Part shown: one piece after another, positions 22,701 through 31,445 of the stretch
How positions within the stretch are numbered: position 1 is the first letter of the stretch
How the letters are laid out: each line of letters begins with the position of its first letter
Origin: Diadema setosum
Taxonomy: Eukaryota; Echinodermata; Echinoidea; Diadematoida; Diadematidae
Length of the DNA: 64,000 nucleotides
Assembly (NCBI RefSeq): GCF_964275005.1
Contig: NC_092702.1
Location: 34,445,316 to 34,509,315 of the forward strand
Direction of reading: 5' to 3'
Made by a program: the position numbers and the translations under genes
Notes under the pieces: generated by a model
Database searches by the model: none
What the model was told of the DNA's origin: nothing
Seen by the model: only the letters and a program-made list of their open reading frames with translations

Positions 22701-24014
22701 AGCCAGCGATGCCTTAAAAATCTGTATAACTTTTGAACGGATTGTGCTTGATTTTCCTCAAACTTTCACTGATGTGTTCTGCTAGTATTGCTGCCTTCAC
22801 TCAATCCACAGGCATGTTTGGGTTTCATTCTTGTTAAATAGCATGTTGCTATCTCCATTCTGCATTTTATCTACCTAAGCAGGCCAAACAAAAATGTCAC
22901 TTGAGAATTGACATCTGGAGTTGAATGAAAATTCACCATTTTGTGTCATAGGTGACGAATTTGCGTCTGCATCGGTACACAGCATCTGATGTCCTTGTCG
23001 TCTGGGATGACAGCGCCATCTCCTCTCGCTGCATTCTGACCTTTCAAGTTGAACACTCTATCCAAGGTTTGCAGGGGCCTTATCAACAAATAAACGATGT
23101 CGACCTCATATTCACCGTATTTGTGTATTCACCAGATGAACAGAAGAAGACAGGTATTTGTGTTTTGAGCATTCTTCCAAAAATTAGATTTTAAAGTAGT
23201 TTCTACCTGGTATTTCTACCTTGATTGTCCATTTGTGTTGTTACTGTTGTGTCTTTGATGAGCGCAATGTTTTCTCAGTGTGTATAGTGAATCTAAACAT
23301 GCATGTTGGCGGCATTCACAGATTTTTCCTATAAGGCTAACAGACGAAGTATTTCATTATTTGCTGATAAGAGTGCTCGAAACAACATTTGTTACATTCT
23401 AACTTTTCAAAAGTTTAGATGGTAAGACTTGTGATATGTTTAGATTTTAGGGAAAATAATGTCATGCTCTTGTGTCAAAATAATGATATGCACTAATTGC
23501 TATTCATTATATATTGTCATTGGTATTCTCTGTCGTTATTGTCTAAACCTTTACTCACTATTTCAAAGATATGCGGATGCATATCATGTGTTACATTGAT
23601 GTATCATGGCTTTGAAGTGTGGTACTATGTATTTCTTTAGATTGATATTTTGTGAATTTGCAAGCGGTTGTAGTTGCTATCAAGAACGACAGGGGGCAAT
23701 GAATTAATGTTATCCCTCCTCAAGAGAAAAGTTAGTAATTTCCCACCTTGAAGATAGTATTCAACCCTTTTGTGTTCCAGGAGGCAGTAATTTTGCCAGT
23801 TGTGAATTTCATGAATATCAGTCGACCTGCAACATTCTGAAAAACTAAAATGCTGCAAAATTTACTGCATGTGTGTGGTCACTAGCATCATTATCACTAT
23901 ATCATTTTTTGGACAGGAACAGGCAAAGGATCAGCTGTGGATGGATGGTATAGAGTAAGAGCTGTGGACTACTGGAATCGACCGGGGCCGTACTCGACAC
24001 CAGTCCAGCTTTAG
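6745..24014 (+). CDS. IDUA: alpha-L-iduronidase, complete, 14 coding exons
   Basis: Lysosomal exo-glycosidase of family GH39 that removes terminal alpha-L-iduronic acid from heparan and dermatan sulfate. Coding exons: 6745-6893, 8185-8325, 8785-8969, 9677-9772, 10324-10532, 11242-11342, 12055-12133, 12757-13015, 14124-14187, 14944-15059, 21350-21483, 22168-22293, 22952-23153, 23917-24014. All introns are GT-AG with consistent phases; the sum is 1959 bases, 652 residues plus stop, against 653 residues in human. Residues 1-22 form a signal peptide. A TIM barrel (about 37-390) carries the acid/base Glu176 in [10 protein letters not shown] and the nucleophile Glu295 in [11 protein letters not shown]. 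Substrate contacts known in the human enzyme appear to be conserved (Arg86, His88, Lys260, Asp344, Arg358). A beta-sandwich follows and then an Fn3-like C-terminal domain ending in [17 protein letters not shown]. The N367-K-T sequon matches human N372, whose glycan lines the active site. The start ATG is followed directly by the hydrophobic leader. Confidence 0.97.
7220..7930. mobile_element. Insertion with 13-bp target duplication, hairpin ends
   Basis: TACATTTCAAGTA occurs at 7207-7219 and again at 7931-7943, bracketing 711 bases that are richer in CpG than their surroundings. The left end folds (AGCCCAGTCGC against GCGACAGGGCT, 7230-7268), and so does the right end (CAGACGCTGT against ACAGCGTCTG, 7887-7923). 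The first 200 bases resemble a second locus near 17690-17865. The 13-base duplication fits retroposition better than most DNA transposons. The internal GC-rich segment (7460-7720) is not recognised. The element lies in IDUA intron 1. Confidence 0.65.
9677..9772 (+). CDS. IDUA: IDUA exon 4: acid/base catalytic exon
   Basis: Encodes [20 protein letters not shown] followed by [12 protein letters not shown]. The Asn-Glu-Pro triad gives the general acid/base Glu176. N186-F-T is a glycosylation sequon at the place of human N190. A poly-C run begins eight bases after the donor. Confidence 0.95.
10559..10651. mobile_element. Short TTAA-flanked MITE in IDUA intron 5
   Basis: Begins TTAACCCATTGAGGAC and ends GTCCTCAAAGGGTTAA, an inverted repeat of about 16 bases with TTAA at both ends; 93 bases long and non-coding. 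Confidence 0.75.
11242..12133 (+). CDS. IDUA: IDUA exons 6-7: nucleophile split by an intron
   Basis: Exon 6 (11242-11342) ends inside the Asp codon of the YNDE motif. Exon 7 (12055-12133) starts by completing that Asp and supplies the nucleophile Glu295, then [20 protein letters not shown]. An intron thus falls exactly between the catalytic glutamate and its preceding residues. Confidence 0.94.
12987..13215 (+). repeat. Tandem duplication including the end of IDUA exon 8
   Basis: Copy A (12987-13101) includes the last 29 coding bases of exon 8 and its donor. Copy B (13102-13215) repeats GGTAACTAATGTCA, a second donor-like GCGAG/GTTAGT, TTGTATGTGTCATGGGAA, AGTATATTTAGAAGAGAA and CCTGCTCAT. 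Each copy ends CCTTTTAG, an acceptor-like site, so copy B could in principle be entered as a 21-base mini-exon; in the reading frame left by exon 8 it would meet TAA after two codons. Ordinary splicing from exon 8 directly to 14124 is preferred. Confidence 0.8.
13650..13743. mobile_element. hAT-like MITE with CAG/CTG ends
   Basis: Ends are CAGGGGCGGATCCAGG and CTGGATCCGCCACTG. CCTCA lies directly outside both ends and may be part of a degraded 8-bp duplication. This end sequence is common for non-autonomous hAT elements in marine animals. The element lies in IDUA intron 8. Confidence 0.65.
15726..15807. repeat. Short near-perfect hairpin
   Basis: CGAAATAAAAGTGCGTTGC and TGTGGTCTATCA pair with TGATAGACCACA and GCAACGCACTTTTATTTCG, around a loop of about 15 bases. 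Confidence 0.8.
15959..16126. repeat. Foldback element of 168 bp
   Basis: Outer arms GCAAATAATCAAC / GTTGATTATTTGC and inner arms GACAAACTATCACTTCC / GGAAGTGATAGTTTGTC, then GCGATCTG / CAGATCGC. Almost the whole segment is self-complementary; no coding capacity. Confidence 0.75.
16280..16510 (+). mobile_element. HINE-like repeat, family 1, 5' fragment
   Basis: Starts TATGCCTCCACCAACGAAG, continues GGCATTATGTTTTCGGGTCG, a GTCCGTCCGTACG microsatellite, TTGTCGATATCTCAAGAACC and CAAACTTGGTATGAGGGTAT, then diverges after GGTCACAGG. It matches the start of the full copy at 20018 and lacks the 3' part. Confidence 0.75.
16709..16761. repeat. (CA)n microsatellite, about 26 units
   Basis: Uninterrupted CA repeat, the longest dinucleotide array in the window and likely polymorphic. 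Confidence 0.95.
17043..17160. repeat. AT-rich minisatellite, TATATTCA units
   Basis: Repeats of ATATTCAT and ATAATCAT about 8-10 bases long. Confidence 0.85.
17266..17450. repeat. GC-rich GGCCCA minisatellite
   Basis: Degenerate repeats of GGGCCCAGG, GCCCAAGTGGGCC and AAGGCCGGG, in strong contrast with the AT-rich surroundings. Open frames on both strands translate to Gly/Pro/Ala repeats and are a by-product of composition. Confidence 0.85.
17471..17696. repeat. 113-bp tandem duplication
   Basis: Two almost identical copies (17471-17583 and 17584-17696), each starting AGTCATGACTTGCTGTGATA and ending ACACTAACTATACAC. Inside each, CATATTATGTAAATACACTG occurs twice. Near-identity implies a recent event. 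Confidence 0.9.
17687..17865. repeat. Dispersed repeat related to the intron 1 insertion
   Basis: Shares ACTATACACAGCCCAGTCGC, CGCGACAGGGCTGTACC, TTTTGATACTT, TTTTTTGTCAC and TAATGAGACTTCATA in the same order as 7220-7400, with indels. It marks the start of a family also present in IDUA intron 1. Confidence 0.65.
18484..19005 (+). mobile_element. HINE-like repeat, family 2
   Basis: 5' end TTACCTCCGCCAAGG, then GGTTATGTTTTCGTGACC, a TTTG microsatellite and a non-coding body. The 3' end mirrors the start (CTTGGCGGAGGT), followed by a small hairpin (GCGCTCTCAGAGTGC) and a CTGTAG/TTTT terminus. Same architecture as families 1, 3 and 4 here, but a different sequence. Confidence 0.65.
19205..19560 (-). 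mobile_element. LINE 3' fragment with trinucleotide tail
   Basis: On the minus strand it ends AAGCGCCATGAGCGC...GCGCTATACAAGTAGCC followed by an (ATT/ACT)n tail (19216-19305 on the plus strand). This resembles the 3' end of CR1/L2-type LINEs, as in the 3790 copy. No reverse transcriptase frame remains; the upstream limit is uncertain. Confidence 0.55.
19738..19975 (+). mobile_element. HINE-like repeat, another family, 5' fragment
   Basis: Starts TATCCCCCGAACAGAGTTCG GAGGATACTATGG and continues with GTTGCGCCGCGTCCGCCG and CAAATTTGGCATGAAGGTGT, the last phrase echoing CAAACTTGGTATGAGGGTAT of family 1. No mirrored 3' end is seen before family 1 begins at 20018. Confidence 0.5.
20018..21007 (+). 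mobile_element. HINE-like repeat, family 1, full-length
   Basis: Starts TATGCCTCCGCCAACGAAG, then a GTCCGTACGTACGTCC microsatellite and a body of loosely repeated units containing CATATCTC and many AGGTCA half-sites (four at 20504-20531). The start is mirrored as ATGGCGGAGGCAT, followed by a hairpin (GTCGCCGTAGCGAT) and CTAG/TTTT at the end. Non-coding. This layout (subterminal inverted repeats, microsatellite, 3' hairpin, T-rich target) is that of non-autonomous Helentrons (HINEs). Classification is an inference. Confidence 0.7.
22499..22837. mobile_element. Half of a palindromic TTAA MITE
   Basis: Matches the right part of the 3067-3635 element (AAAATTCAACATATTTTC, CCTCTTTCAGAAA, GATGTCACAAACTG, AACTTTTGAACGGATTGT, CACTCAATCCACA) and ends near TTGTTAA. 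The left half is absent, so it can no longer form the hairpin. It lies in IDUA intron 12. Confidence 0.7.
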
Positions 24015-24840
24015 AATGCATCAGCCTTTTTATTGAAGCAAATGAAATCAATAGGTTAACTGACAAATATGAATGTATGACTATCGTTTAAACTTGTGTC
24101 TTTTTACACTTGCAATAGTAAATGCTTTCATACCGCAATTGAAATTCTAATGATGCTACTGCAGTGTACTACAGAATGAGTGTACCATGGTGGTTCTCCC
24201 ATGGTTACAATTGCAAAGTTGCATCAAACGGCACACTTTATCATAGAATCTTGGTGTCGTAGTCACATCTTGGCCCTAACATGGTTATCTTTATTCCTCC
24301 ATTGCAAGGTACCTGATTATATGCCTTCTTGATGATGGATTAAGTAGGTAAACTATCATATCTGAGGACATACACATCAGGTGGGGTTTGAATCTAGGCT
24401 ATCTTTTTTAAGAGTTCTGGGTCTTATCCACTCTACTATTATGTTCTCGCATAAAGAAGTTGAAATTGTACCTTCAGAACTTGGTTCAGTCTCTGCCTGG
24501 AAATCAGTGTCATTGAAATGGTTCTACAGTCAACCTTGCCTAGGTCGAATCTATTTGGACTGAAGCAATAGCTTCATCTTAGAGAAAATTTGACTTATGA
24601 GGGATTAAAATATGATATTAAGAGAAGAGGACTTGAAAAGACATTTGACTTAAGCAATCATTCGACTTTTGCAAGGTCGCCTTAAGTAAGGTCGACTGTA
24701 CATTACTTTAAAATCCAATCAATGGACTGTCTAAGGAGAGACAATTACCTCAGTAAATGTTTATTCATTACTTTTCACTTCGATTTTATAGCAAGATCAT
24801 AGTTTTAGATATCATGTGATTTGAATTCAGGGACAATAAA
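24015..24840 (+). other. Probable IDUA 3' UTR with poly(A) signal
   Basis: Follows the IDUA stop. The first AATAAA after the stop is at 24835-24840 (GGACAATAAAATATTTT); another AATAAA lies at 25102-25107. The UTR end is inferred from these signals only. Confidence 0.45.
24527..24698. mobile_element. pogo/Tigger-like MITE, TA target
   Basis: Left end TA-CAGTCAACCTTGCC and right end AAGGTCGACTG-TA. Ends of the CAGTnGAACCT type with a TA duplication fit Tc1/mariner-superfamily pogo elements. If the poly(A) site is near 24840, this element is transcribed as part of the IDUA 3' UTR. Confidence 0.6.
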
Positions 24841-25128
24841 ATATTTTGTACAGTACACACTAACTCATCAGTTGAAGTCACAAGGGTATTAACTCTATGC
24901 AAGATCTTAGCATCCTTCCTCTTCATATATTAAACAACAAAATTCATAAATATTTTACCATTTGTATGACAAATGGGATTGAGAAATTACATTGTAGGAT
25001 AATTGATGGATGAATTCTAGATGGCTGTATTTTTATATTACTGTTTACATGTGTATTGTCAGCTTTCTGCTATAACTGCAAATTTTCTTGGGGGTCAGCA
25101 AAATAAATGTGCAGTGTATGACTGTAAA

Positions 25129-26826
25129 ATATTTTCAATTTCAATTTCAATTCGTTTATTCATCTCATTTTCGGATAAAACAATACAACAGTATTGGATT
25201 TTACAATACACAAAAGGATAATCAATCATTTACATATAACAGTGAAAATGAAAAAAGAGAACTTGAGAAAAGCCAAAAGGCCTTGTGAAGTAAGTTCCCT
25301 TACGCTTATGCACAAAATAATTGATTTTTAATGTACAAAGTGTAGACATGGACAGAAAACCAACAAATACAACAAAACATAACATAACAAAACAAAACAA
25401 AATCATAAGACAAATGATATGATAAATTGACTATGACTATGTGTGATTTGCTAGAAGGTATATTTTCAAAAATTTCTTAAATGAAGACAGGCTATTGCGT
25501 GAACAAATATCTCTAGGAATTGAATACCAGATTAACGGAAATTGGTGACGTACGGAGTTTGAAACCAGATTTGTTTTTACTACCCACATATGAAATCTAT
25601 TGCAATTTCGTGTATTGTATTGATGAATTTCATTATTAGTTGAAAACATACATGAAATATTATGAGGTAACATATCTTTGAAATAATAAAATCCCAACAC
25701 AGCGGTATTATAAGTATACAAATCAAATATATTCAAAGTATTAAATTTACGAAAAAGAGGAGCCGAATGAGCAAGATAATGACTACCAGAGCATATTCGT
25801 AATGCTTTTTTCTGCAATTTATGTAAAACTTCTATCTTGGTTTTATTATATTTGCCCCATACAGATACACAATAATTAAGATACGGAAGCATAAATGTAT
25901 TATACAGCAAAAAAAGTGCAAACTCTGGAAGAATATTTTTCAATCTATATAGAATACCTACACATTTAGATACCTTATTTGCTACATTCGTTATATGTAC
26001 ATCCCAATGCATATTACTCTGAATATAAACACCAAGAAAATTTACCGAATCAACTTTCTTTAGAGGAACAGAATCAATAGAACATATCACATCATCAAAA
26101 ATATAATTATCATCACAAACATTACGGTGAAATATAACATAATTTGTCTTAACAAGATTAACAATTAATTTATTTACTTTAAACCAACTACTAACTTTAT
26201 CTAACTCCTGATTAACTTTAATCTCAATATCAGTCAAAGTTGGATGAGTATAAAACAAAGTAGTATCATCAGCATACATCACATACTTAAACATAGTAGA
26301 ACTTTGAACAATATCATTAATATAAATCAAAAACAATAAAGGACCTAAAATAGAACCTTGCGGAACACCACGGGTTATTAATGAATAATTTGAGGAACAA
26401 TTCTTAAATGATGTATATTGAAATCTATCAGACAAATAATTTTTAAACCAGAGTAAAGGTGTCCCACGAACCCCATAATGTTCTAACTTATATAAAAGAA
26501 TAGTATGATCAACAACATCAAAAGCTTTTGACAAATCCATAAATATTCCAATAGCATATTTGTTAAGGGTTAGAGCAGAAATAATCTTATCTTGTAAATC
26601 TATAACAGCATGAGTGGTTGAATGATTTCGTCTGAAGCCATATTGACAATTAGAAAGTATATCAAATTTTATTAGAAACGAATACAGACGGTTATATATA
26701 CACTTTTCAAGTAGTTTTGATATGACAGGGAGAACTGATATAGGTCTATAGTTTTGTAATAAATGTGGGTCATGTTTCAATATCATTGAAACAATGTTCT
26801 TTTCTTCCCCAAGACAAAGTCACATA
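25129..26826 (-). mobile_element. LINE (non-LTR), 5'-truncated, open RT frame
   Basis: The minus-strand copy ends in a 3' UTR and a (TTGAAA)n-type tail (25129-25160). Its reverse transcriptase frame is open for 449 codons from an internal Met to the stop. The endonuclease domain is absent, so it is 5'-truncated; the upstream edge lies near 26790-26830. Sequence and tail differ from the 3790 LINE, so this is another family (jockey/CR1-type group). Confidence 0.85.
25437..26786 (-). CDS. LINE reverse transcriptase, partial, uninterrupted
   Basis: Begins MILKHDPHLLQNYRPISVL and carries successive RT blocks: QYGFRRNHSTTHA, GIFMDLSKAFDVVDH, RGVPQGSILGPLLF and the catalytic MYADDTTLF. Then come a thumb-like SWFKVNKL and KTNYVIFHR, and a C-terminal region ending FLKIYLLANHT. 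There are no stops or frameshifts across the 449 codons, suggesting recent insertion. The reading frame extends a little upstream of this Met, so the Met is only the first in the surviving part. It lacks an endonuclease and would not move on its own. Confidence 0.85.
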   Translation of the reverse strand: MILKHDPHLLQNYRPISVLPVISKLLEKCIYNRLYSFLIKFDILSNCQYGFRRNHSTTHAVIDLQDKIISALTLNKYAIGIFMDLSKAFDVVDHTILLYKLEHYGVRGTPLLWFKNYLSDRFQYTSFKNCSSNYSLITRGVPQGSILGPLLFLIYINDIVQSSTMFKYVMYADDTTLFYTHPTLTDIEIKVNQELDKVSSWFKVNKLIVNLVKTNYVIFHRNVCDDNYIFDDVICSIDSVPLKKVDSVNFLGVYIQSNMHWDVHITNVANKVSKCVGILYRLKNILPEFALFLLYNTFMLPYLNYCVSVWGKYNKTKIEVLHKLQKKALRICSGSHYLAHSAPLFRKFNTLNIFDLYTYNTAVLGFYYFKDMLPHNISCMFSTNNEIHQYNTRNCNRFHMWVVKTNLVSNSVRHQFPLIWYSIPRDICSRNSLSSFKKFLKIYLLANHT

Positions 26827-26829
26827 CTT

Positions 26830-27258
26830 AAAATCAACTTACATATATGTATTCATTTCTGTATCTTACTAGAGATTCTAGTTTCTGGGGCTCACACTGA
26901 TCCCATGGTAACTCAAGCCTATTGACACATGATCAGAAGTCATAAAGGTAGCCAACTACATTGATGTTTACTCGTACTCACTTATCAAACAAACCTTGTA
27001 TGTTTAAGGAATTGCATTACCTCAATCTATGCATCTCACTTTGGACAATTTAGAATATGTGCAATATAATACTCATATTTTTTTCTCCGTGTCCTACAGG
27101 ATAAGTAAACAAATCTATGTTCAATGTCTTGATGAAACAGCAAGAAGCAAAAGAAAAAAAAAAATCTTGCAGTACTGTAATGTCTTCTTAACACTTTTAT
27201 ATGTTCATTCTTGAGTTGATGCTGTCCATCACATTTCTAATAGAGCAGACTATATTTT
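26830..27258. other. Intergenic, nothing recognised
   Basis: No gene or repeat with clear ends is visible between the LINE and the next repeat element. Confidence 0.4.
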
Positions 27259-27259
27259 T

Positions 27260-28380
27260 GTCTCGCCCACCGGAGGTGAAGGCGAGACTAAGGGATCCAA
27301 ATGGCGTCCGTCCGTCGTCCGTCCGTCGTCCGTCCGTCGTCCGTCACAAATGTTAAAGTTTACCTGCAAGACTCTCTTATGATGCATAACTTGGCAACTG
27401 TTACAGCAATGGCAGCCACACTTGGGTGATAGAAGCACTAGGGGTATCTTCATGTTATGGTGTTGTCGGAGGTCATGTAATGATGTCAAAGGTCATTTGA
27501 GGTCATATATTAAAGAGTATGTGCAAGACTCTCTTTTCTATGTTAAAGTTTACCTGCGAAACTCTCTTTTGACAAATAACTTCACATAAGTTGCTTGGAT
27601 TACAACCTAACTTGGGTCATAGATGCACTGGGGGTACCTTCATGTTATGGTGCCGTTGGAGGTCATAGGATAAGGTCAAAGGTCATTTGAGGTCATACGT
27701 TAAAGTTTACTTGCAAGACTCTCTTATCACACGTAACTCGACACATGTTGCTACAATGGCAATCAAACTTGGGTGATGGATGCACTGGGGGTACCTTCAT
27801 GTAATGGTGCCGTAAGAGGTCACATGATAAGGTCAAAGGTCATTTGAGGTCATACGTTTAAGTTTACTTGCAAGACTCTCTTATCACACGTAACTCAGCA
27901 CATGTTGCTACAATGACAATCAAACTTGGGTGATGGTAGATGTCTCTCGGGAAGTTGAAGGTTACCACAAGGTCAAAGGTCACAGACAGGGGTCAACGAA
28001 CTTTTAGGGCCCAATGTTAAGCTTTTAGGGCGCATTTTGTTTATGGCTCCTAACTTTTGATCCCTTTGTCCGTTTGTGACCAAACTTGGATGGAAGATGT
28101 CCCTTGGGGAGGTGAAGGTCGTCACAAGGTCAAATGTCACAGACAGGGGTCAACAAACTTTTAGGACCCAATGTTATATTTTTAGGGCGCGTTTTGATTG
28201 TGGCTCATAACTTTTGATCCCTATGTCCGTTTGTGACCAAACTTGGACGGTAGATGTCCCTTGGGGAGTTAAAGGTCATCACAAGGTCAAAGGTCATAAG
28301 CAGGTCAATTAACTTCTGAGAGTTATAAAAAATATTAATTCCTTGCACGCGAATGGGCGAGACACAATTTGGCACTTGCC
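27260..28380 (+). mobile_element. HINE-like repeat, family 3, 1.1 kb
   Basis: Starts TCTCGCCCACCGGAGGTGAA, followed by a CGTCCGTCCGTCGTCC microsatellite. About four units of roughly 150-180 bases follow (each with TTTACNTGCAAGACTCTCTT, CAAACTTGGGTGATG, GGGGGTACCTTCATGT and AAGGTCAAAGGTCATTTGAG). Then come two to three units of another repeat (CTTTTAGGGCGCATTTTG, TTTTGATCCCTNTGTCCGTT, GTCCCTTGGGGAG). The end mirrors the start (GGGCGAGACA) and closes with TTTGGCACTTGCC. Non-coding. Confidence 0.65.
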
Positions 28381-29857
28381 TTAATTGTTGTTATCATTGG
28401 GAAGTGGGATGTAAGAGCATGATTGAGGTTGTACTATATTGAGGACTAATACTGTATGCCATTTACTGAATATTTATATATCTTTATTTTCTATTATTGT
28501 ATCATTAAAAAATCTAACATAATGAATCTCTGCAGTTCTCCTCCGCGGTCTTTTAATTTTTATGCTTACAAATGTTGGTATAGATGTGTGCAAAAAAAGA
28601 AAAAAAAAAGTGATTTGAAGTGGTAATTGAATGTACTGAATGTTTTGATGTTTTGGTTTGTTTGTTTGTTTTTAACATGTGTATCACTGTGATCATATAC
28701 ATTAATGCATCATAACGCAAACGGAAATACATTCACTGTACGTGGTTTGCAACCACGAAACAGCTGAATGTTTAACCTGGAGTTGATATTGAATCTACAT
28801 GTATGTATTTTGCAGTTGTAGTGTTGCTAATAAAGTTTGCTATTAATGTACTCTCTGTACATGTAGAATACTCTTTAGAAAATTACATGAGACCGTATAT
28901 TTCAACTTATTTTTTTTTTTTCCTGAATCAAATTCCATGAAAAGAAAAACACATGAAGTAACTGCCCAATCAAGGAATCCAACCTGGCGTGACGTATTAT
29001 TTAATGTTTACACTCCTATCTGAAAGTTGCAGTGATTGCAGCTAGTGTGGAGGTAGCCATGAAACAATCATCAAGCTGTGTACGGTTGCCACATCACATT
29101 GAAGTAATAAAACTGAAAAGTACAGAACTTCGAATGAAAACATTATTTTGAATATCACTCATGATTATAAATCAAACTGTCAGTTACAACTTTTTGTTGT
29201 TACAGTGAGGTCAGTATTTAATGATTAATCCATTCATCTTTATAAGTTGTTGAGATCTCAGTTGTCACATGTTGTTTTGAGTGAGATACAATGTATCTCA
29301 CTAAAGTTCTATAATACTTTTGTGAAGTGATGATAAATCAGTTCAAAAGCTGCAACAAGAGGCCATCAGATTTCATTTACAATAGAATGTACAAAATTCT
29401 GTGTATAGTAATGACATGATAAAAAGGGAATTCAGCATTTTCCTGCTTTTAGGTCTTTCTTGGTAGTCAGGTAGACCTTGATGGTAATCAACCTTGGGCA
29501 AGAAAACTTTAGATATTATTGTTTGATTTATTAGAAAGAGGTGAAGTTGATAAAAACATTTCTTCTAAGTGCCCTCTTGTCTAGTTGGTCACTTTCAACC
29601 TGACAAACTGCACATCAGAGTTATGTAATAGGGAAATCGATTGCAAACTTTGTGATCAGACTCTCTTCAATATACAGGGAATACAACAAGAGATAGATAT
29701 GAGAAGGTTATTTCAGTGGGGCATGAACCAATTTGTGAGTTTTAGCCATCATCCTTCTCCTCCATATCATTTTAAAATAGTTGTATTAGCCCTAATTATA
29801 GAAGACTTGACAAACATATATATAAGCCATCATATAGGCATCATGAAATTGCATGTA
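28381..29857. other. Intergenic, nothing recognised
   Basis: AT-rich with short simple repeats (GTTT units near 28660). No coding exon or repeat with clear ends is visible. Confidence 0.4.
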
Positions 29858-30286
29858 CAGTTGAACCTCTCGTATCCGGACAAGTCGGGACCGGGGCTCA
29901 TCCGGATAAGGGATTTGGCCGGATACGGGAGACTCAATGCTTTATACATGTACATATACATACACATGTACTGATGTAGCCCATTGTAGTACCACATGTA
30001 GTAATGTGTATACCGCGTCAGTAACAGACCCCAAAATAGAGGTTCGTGTTTGCAAGAATGAAATCATTTTCTTTTATAAATTCTTGGGATGATTTACCTA
30101 AATAATTATTAAGAAATGTATCAAGTATATGTAATTCATTTGTGTTTGTGTAGGAGTTCTCAAGGAGTTGGGAATCCCCCTTTCCTCCCGTAATTCTTGA
30201 AAAAAGATAAAAAAATCACGGCGAGATTGCGTCCGGATAATAGAGAGATCCGGATAAAGGGAGGCCGGATAATAGAGGTTCAACTG
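29858..30286. mobile_element. pogo/Tigger-like MITE, copy 1
   Basis: TA-CAGTTGAACCTCTCGTATCC at the left and GGATAATAGAGGTTCAACTG-TA at the right. Internal phrases GACCGGGGCTCATCCGGATA, TGATGTAGCCCATTGTAGTA and CACGGCGAGATTGCGTCCG recur in the same order at 47342-47723. No transposase frame. Confidence 0.8.
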
Positions 30287-30288
30287 TA

Positions 30289-31100
30289 TGACTTTATATC
30301 TCATGTGCTTATGAACAAAATATCTTTTTTTATTAAAAAGGCATTGTCCATCACATTCTCCTTAAAAGTAGCATATAGCAGAGCTTCAAACTTACATGAA
30401 TGGAAAAAAAAAATCAGAAACACTGCAGAAAATTTGCATAACCAGTTTTCATTCAATAGGCCTACCATTTTTTTTTTTTTTTTTTTTTGTGGAGGAATGA
30501 TTAAAAAAAAAAGGAATCTGACAATACCATGGACTGACAAGGGTTTAAATCAGGAATTTCTCATTAAACTTCAAATTTCTCAACCAGACTGAAAGATCTG
30601 TAATATACCGGTACTGAAGATGTCGGTATAGATAGGGCCTATACTATTCCTTCTCACACTCCTTGACAGTTGTGTGTATTTTGCCCTGCTTTTCTATAGT
30701 GACAGTTTTTAGCAACGAGAGTTCACTCTAATGTAAAAATATTGTATTTTAGTATTCAGCTGCAAAAGTATAGCATTTAAGTAAAAGTTCCTCGGGTTTT
30801 CCTTCCATTGCACCGTGCGTCTAAATTCTGGACTAAGAGAGACAGGGAGAAACAATAGGGCCTACGTGAGCCTTGCGGTCTCCGTACAATTCGCCGTTCT
30901 CATCGTGACAGATTAATTAACTAGTCCCAAAGGCGCGCGATATGGAACAATAATAATCCACCCGACAAAAGGCTAGTAGGTTGCTTATGCGGGAATCATA
31001 TGGGAGTTTTGTGAATCGTGGTGTCCGTCTAACTTTGAATGATTTGTTGATCTACCGGCTGGTAGGCTTATACCGCGTACCGAATTACCGATCGAGGCAC
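30289..31100. other. Intergenic upstream of REC8, no gene seen
   Basis: Contains poly-T (30469-30488) and poly-A runs but no exon with splice-consistent coding. Confidence 0.4.
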
Positions 31101-31130
31101 TATCAATGGTATAATAGGCCCAGTGAACTT

Positions 31131-31250
31131 TTTCCCGCCACTTGTCTTCTGTTTACGGTGATACAAACCGCGGGAACTTTCAGTCGGTTCGTGATTGGTC
31201 AAAGTTGTTTCGTAGGCGTGGTTGTAGATGTAAACCTGCCGATGATTGGA
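31131..31250 (+). promoter_or_regulatory. Candidate REC8 promoter: E2F-like and CCAAT sites
   Basis: TTTCCCGCCA (31131-31140) matches the E2F consensus. Two inverted CCAAT boxes, GTGATTGGTC (ATTGG at 31194-31198) and GATGATTGGA (31245-31249), follow within 110 bases, with CCGCGGGAAC between. The block is richer in CpG than its flanks and lies about 1.1 kb upstream of the REC8 ATG, just ahead of a plausible 5' UTR exon ending at the strong donor CTG/GTAAGT (31445). Function is inferred from motifs alone. Confidence 0.45.
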
Positions 31251-31445
31251 TAGTTTGTCATCCTTAGCTATTGAGACGCGATAGCTCTTCGTGTATGATA
31301 AACATCATCATGTGTTTATTGTGATGATGGCCCCCCCATGTTGTTATATGTTAGCCCCATCATTCGAAGAGCTACCTACAGTATAGAGAGAAGCACGATA
31401 TTGCAAAACACTCAACGGTGACCTGACTGTGGTAGATCATTACTG

